64,000 nt of DNA, taken from positions 2,190,001 through 2,254,000 of the forward strand of contig CM067528.1 of assembly GCA_034509925.1 (NCBI GenBank). The letters are read 5' to 3'. A program made the position numbers and the translations under genes. Source of the stretch: Hirudinaria manillensis (taxonomy: Eukaryota; Annelida; Clitellata; Hirudinida; Hirudinidae). Positions 61,433-64,000 of this stretch are shown piece after piece. The notes under the pieces are model-generated. The model was not told the DNA's origin and searched no databases. It was given only the letters and a program-made list of their open reading frames with translations. Within the stretch, counting starts at the first letter, position 1; each line of letters starts with the position of its first letter.

Positions 61433-62755
61433 ATAGGGTAATTGGAAATATATTGGTTAAGGGCCATCCCGTTAAGGGGATAAATTTCTAAGGACAGCTG
61501 TACTAATCATCGAATTCCTGGTCATTAAAATTCTTGATCTTATGTACGTTTTATTTTAAATTTGAAATATGATTCTACATTTAAAAAAAAACAATCATGG
61601 ATGCATTTTTAAACTATTCCATTGTTCTCTCCTCATTGCTGGTCGGCCCGTTGAAAATTGTGAGGAAGTAAAATTACGAAACCATCAAGTGACGTTAAGA
61701 TCGTGCACAATGGAAACATGAAAGATGTCCTTATCGGCATCATTTATCCTCGCTCCACGTCAAAGATCTTTCAGATTCCAACAGAAGATTAAGTCTCCAA
61801 TTTGTCAGGACGATTTCCTTGCACTGGATTGCATCGGGAACGTATGGCCAAGATCATCAGGATGCATCTTTAAGGATCTTTAATATAAATTATGCAACTT
61901 TTAAAACTCGGGCTTTGGATAAATTAGAAGTATCAACTCTTAGTCGACCAAATTGAAATCTCTGGAAGAAAGAACCGAATAAAGGATGCCAATTATGAAA
62001 GAATGACTTGATGTTTCTTCGTTTTGGTTTTATAAATAGTCAGTGTGAGAAAAATGGCCATCTAAAAGGAAGAGGGAGACTTTGCTCTTCCCTGCTCTCT
62101 CCAAAAAATACCTTCGTGGAATGAATTCCCATTTTTATCTATTGACATCACAAAAAGTCAGTCCAGACATGTTCCTACTTAGTGAAATATGTCAGAAGCA
62201 AAGTCTGAACAATAATTTAAATTCTGTGTGTCTACATTCTATAGTATATTGGAAGCTATCACATATCTACATAACTCTTACGAGAAGTTGCCATCCCCAA
62301 AATCTTTGTAACATCCCTTAATGGTCCCAACCATTATGAGGTTCGAGACAACCAAGTTAGGGCACTTTGGTCTCTGAAAGGTAAATATGAATTCATCAGA
62401 TGATATCCGTGGCCAAATTTGTAGCCGTTGGGAGAAATGCACCCCATTTCTGTTTAATTTTCAAGTTACAAATTTTTACAAAAATCCATGATAATTGATG
62501 ATACTTTTGTCTATGAGATTGAGACCCAGACGATGCTGCTAACAGCCATACTGGCATTGTTTCAAAATTATAGAAAAAATAATAATAATATTAATAATAT
62601 TAATAAGACGTTAATGCCGAAATATTATTTCGGAAGTAACCATCGGTGAATTGAACGTCGTGATGCTATTGGCTACGAACGGGAGGCTGACTCCGCCCAC
62701 TGGAATGATGTGTAGTTGATGGATGCTCGAGATGATCATTAAATGCGAAACGCCA

Positions 62756-62833
62756 TCGTCATCAACTCCATCATCGTCGTCGTCATCATCGTCCTCATCG
62801 TCGTCATCGTCGTCGTCATCATCATCATCATCA
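62756..62833. repeat. (ATC/GTC)n microsatellite
   Basis: Interrupted ATC and GTC triplets, mostly ATCATCGTC-type units, in intergenic DNA. Confidence 0.9.
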
Positions 62834-63267
62834 GTTGCGGAATGAAAAGGTGATCAGTTTAAATTTAGTTCGCTTTACGGAGAAATTTCAGACGGGTTCT
62901 GATGTCTAAAAACAAATTTTTTTTTTATTAGTAGTTTTATTTTAATCGAAAAAAAGTAATAAATCGACAAAATAAATTATCGGATAAAACGGTTGTTTTA
63001 AAAGCCGCCTTCCTGGGTCGTTCGGGCAGACGAGTTTAGAGAAGCGCTCGTTTTGGCGAATTTTGTGGTTATTATTATATCCAGTAAATATATTATTTTC
63101 ATCACGTCATTTGTGCAAATTTTTAAAAGTTAATTCCATTTAAAGCAATTTGAGAAATAAGACGAATGCGAATAAATAATGAATAAATCTAATAAATAAT
63201 TTTAAAAAGAATTCCATGCGTTTTTGTTTTCTTGAACAAGCAAATTTGCAAAGATTACCTCGAGTAG

Positions 63268-63786
63268 ATGATGACTATGGAGACTTTATCGAGGTTTCGC
63301 GTGGATTCACAGCTGAACGTTGACTCGAAGTCGGAGAAGGATCAAGAATCGTTCGTCCAGAACTACTCGCACCCATCTCACAAAACTTACAAGGGCTACG
63401 GCGACGATCAAGACTTCCGCAACTACTTCAACAACTACTGTGACACGCCCAACTTGTTGCAGATCAACAACGAGAATATAAGCATCGCCATCAACGTCTT
63501 CAACGGTTCCAACAACTACCACAACCTTCCGATCGAAGACTGCAACAACAAAACCGGCTACGAAAGCTTCACCGGCCACACGCGCCAGGACGACACTTAC
63601 CGCAACTGCTACCAAATTTTTATGAAGCGGGACGTCAACACTTTTGTCATCCCTTGCAGTACGAGCGGCCCAATTCAGGAGCCAATCAAGAAAGGGGAAA
63701 CTCGAAATCTCGAACACCATCTGACCAATCAGAAAGAAAGGAATAAAAACTTAACTAGTCCAGGCAAGTCTGTAGTGCAAATTTAA
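63268..63786 (+). CDS. Unrecognised Asn/Tyr-rich protein, 172 aa
   Basis: A single open frame starts at tandem ATGs (MMTMETLSRFRVDSQLNVDS) and ends SPGKSVVQI. The middle is rich in Asn, Tyr, Asp and Gln (DQDFRNYFNNYCDTPNLLQI, FNGSNNYHN). It has four Cys, no signal peptide and no membrane helix. Codon use favours AAC and TTC over AAT and TTT, unlike the AT-rich surroundings, which supports coding. The opposite strand is also open but Val-rich, as expected for a shadow. It may be complete or a first exon. No family or function recognised. Confidence 0.5.
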   Translation: MMTMETLSRFRVDSQLNVDSKSEKDQESFVQNYSHPSHKTYKGYGDDQDFRNYFNNYCDTPNLLQINNENISIAINVFNGSNNYHNLPIEDCNNKTGYESFTGHTRQDDTYRNCYQIFMKRDVNTFVIPCSTSGPIQEPIKKGETRNLEHHLTNQKERNKNLTSPGKSVVQI

Positions 63787-64000
63787 AATAAAAAAATATT
63801 ATTTCATATCTACTAAATATTCATGAACTGTCATGTTCATGAATAATTTAAATGGTAATTTATCAGGAAACATAGCAACAATATTTTTTACTTTGATACT
63901 TGTTAAGGTAATTAGATCACATCGTACTAGATGAGATAATCACAAGTACGCATTAGATAAAACTGGGTCAGTTGATATCAGCAGGGAATATCTGGGTCGG
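63787..64000. other. 3' flank of the Asn/Tyr-rich ORF
   Basis: AT-rich sequence to the window edge; nothing recognised. Confidence 0.4.

Larger units (their letters stand above)
60732..63267. other. Intergenic with MITE and ATC/GTC microsatellite
   Basis: No gene is supported. Holds the inverted-repeat element listed separately, and an unsupported 79-codon frame at 62082..62321. An (ATC/GTC)n microsatellite occupies about 62756-62833. The last 400 bp precede the Asn-rich ORF. Confidence 0.5.

Noticed and set aside
62082-62321. 79-codon plus-strand frame
   Set aside because: AT-rich, random composition, no initiation or splice context.

Overview
This window is nuclear DNA from an invertebrate animal. 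It is AT-rich, its genes are split by short GT-AG introns, and it is full of ATT, ATC and CATC microsatellites. Nearly every recognisable gene has a clear vertebrate counterpart. No prokaryotic, viral or organellar content was seen. A small secreted protein near 6 kb has a C-terminal motif I associate with molluscs and annelids, so a lophotrochozoan is my best guess, but the sequence does not prove it. Genes were called by assembling exons by eye from reading frame, splice-site phase and recall of family sequences. No alignments were run.

Layout, left to right. 1-442 (+): 3' end of a Cys-loop ligand-gated channel gene. About 1.2-1.9 kb (-): unrecognised two-exon gene. 4.0-5.1 kb (-): TFIP11-like G-patch protein ending in an acidic tail with SUMO-interaction-like motifs. 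5.8-6.5 kb (-): small secreted Cys-rich protein with an upstream TATA box. 7.9-9.2 kb (-): intronless TFIIA alpha/beta (GTF2A1). 9.8-11.6 kb (-): FAM184-like coiled coil. 11.8-16.1 kb (+): DOMON plus cytochrome b561 ferric reductase (FRRS1-like). 17.2-18.0 kb (+): FAU (ubiquitin-like plus ribosomal protein eS30). 18.9-19.4 kb (-): 101-residue single-pass membrane protein. 20.2-25.3 kb (-): CLASRP, an SR-related splicing regulator. 25.9-27.0 kb (+): PAAT/C10orf88-like, head to head with CLASRP. 28.0-41.5 kb (-): HEATR5B in more than thirty exons, with a possible extra 5' coding exon at 42.2 kb. 43.6-45.7 kb (-): NUDT9, complete in eight exons. 46.5-47.3 kb (-): unrecognised 179-residue protein. 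47.3-54.7 kb: gene-poor and microsatellite-rich, with a tRNA-derived SINE fragment. 54.7-60.7 kb (-): SPECC1L (cytospin). 60.7-63.3 kb: non-coding, with a MITE-like inverted-repeat element. 63.3-63.8 kb (+): Asn/Tyr-rich orphan ORF.

The genes are mostly unrelated housekeeping and cell-biological functions (transcription, splicing, translation, endosomal traffic, cytoskeleton, ADP-ribose hydrolysis, iron reduction) placed side by side. There is no operon or gene-cluster logic. The most interesting items are: the SIM-like tail on a TFIP11-like protein lacking the usual C-terminal half; a taspase-type site in TFIIA; a 47-bp element repeated in both FAU introns; the possible N-terminal extension of HEATR5B; the MITE and SINE remnants; and several lineage-specific small proteins. 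I saw no wholly new multi-gene system.
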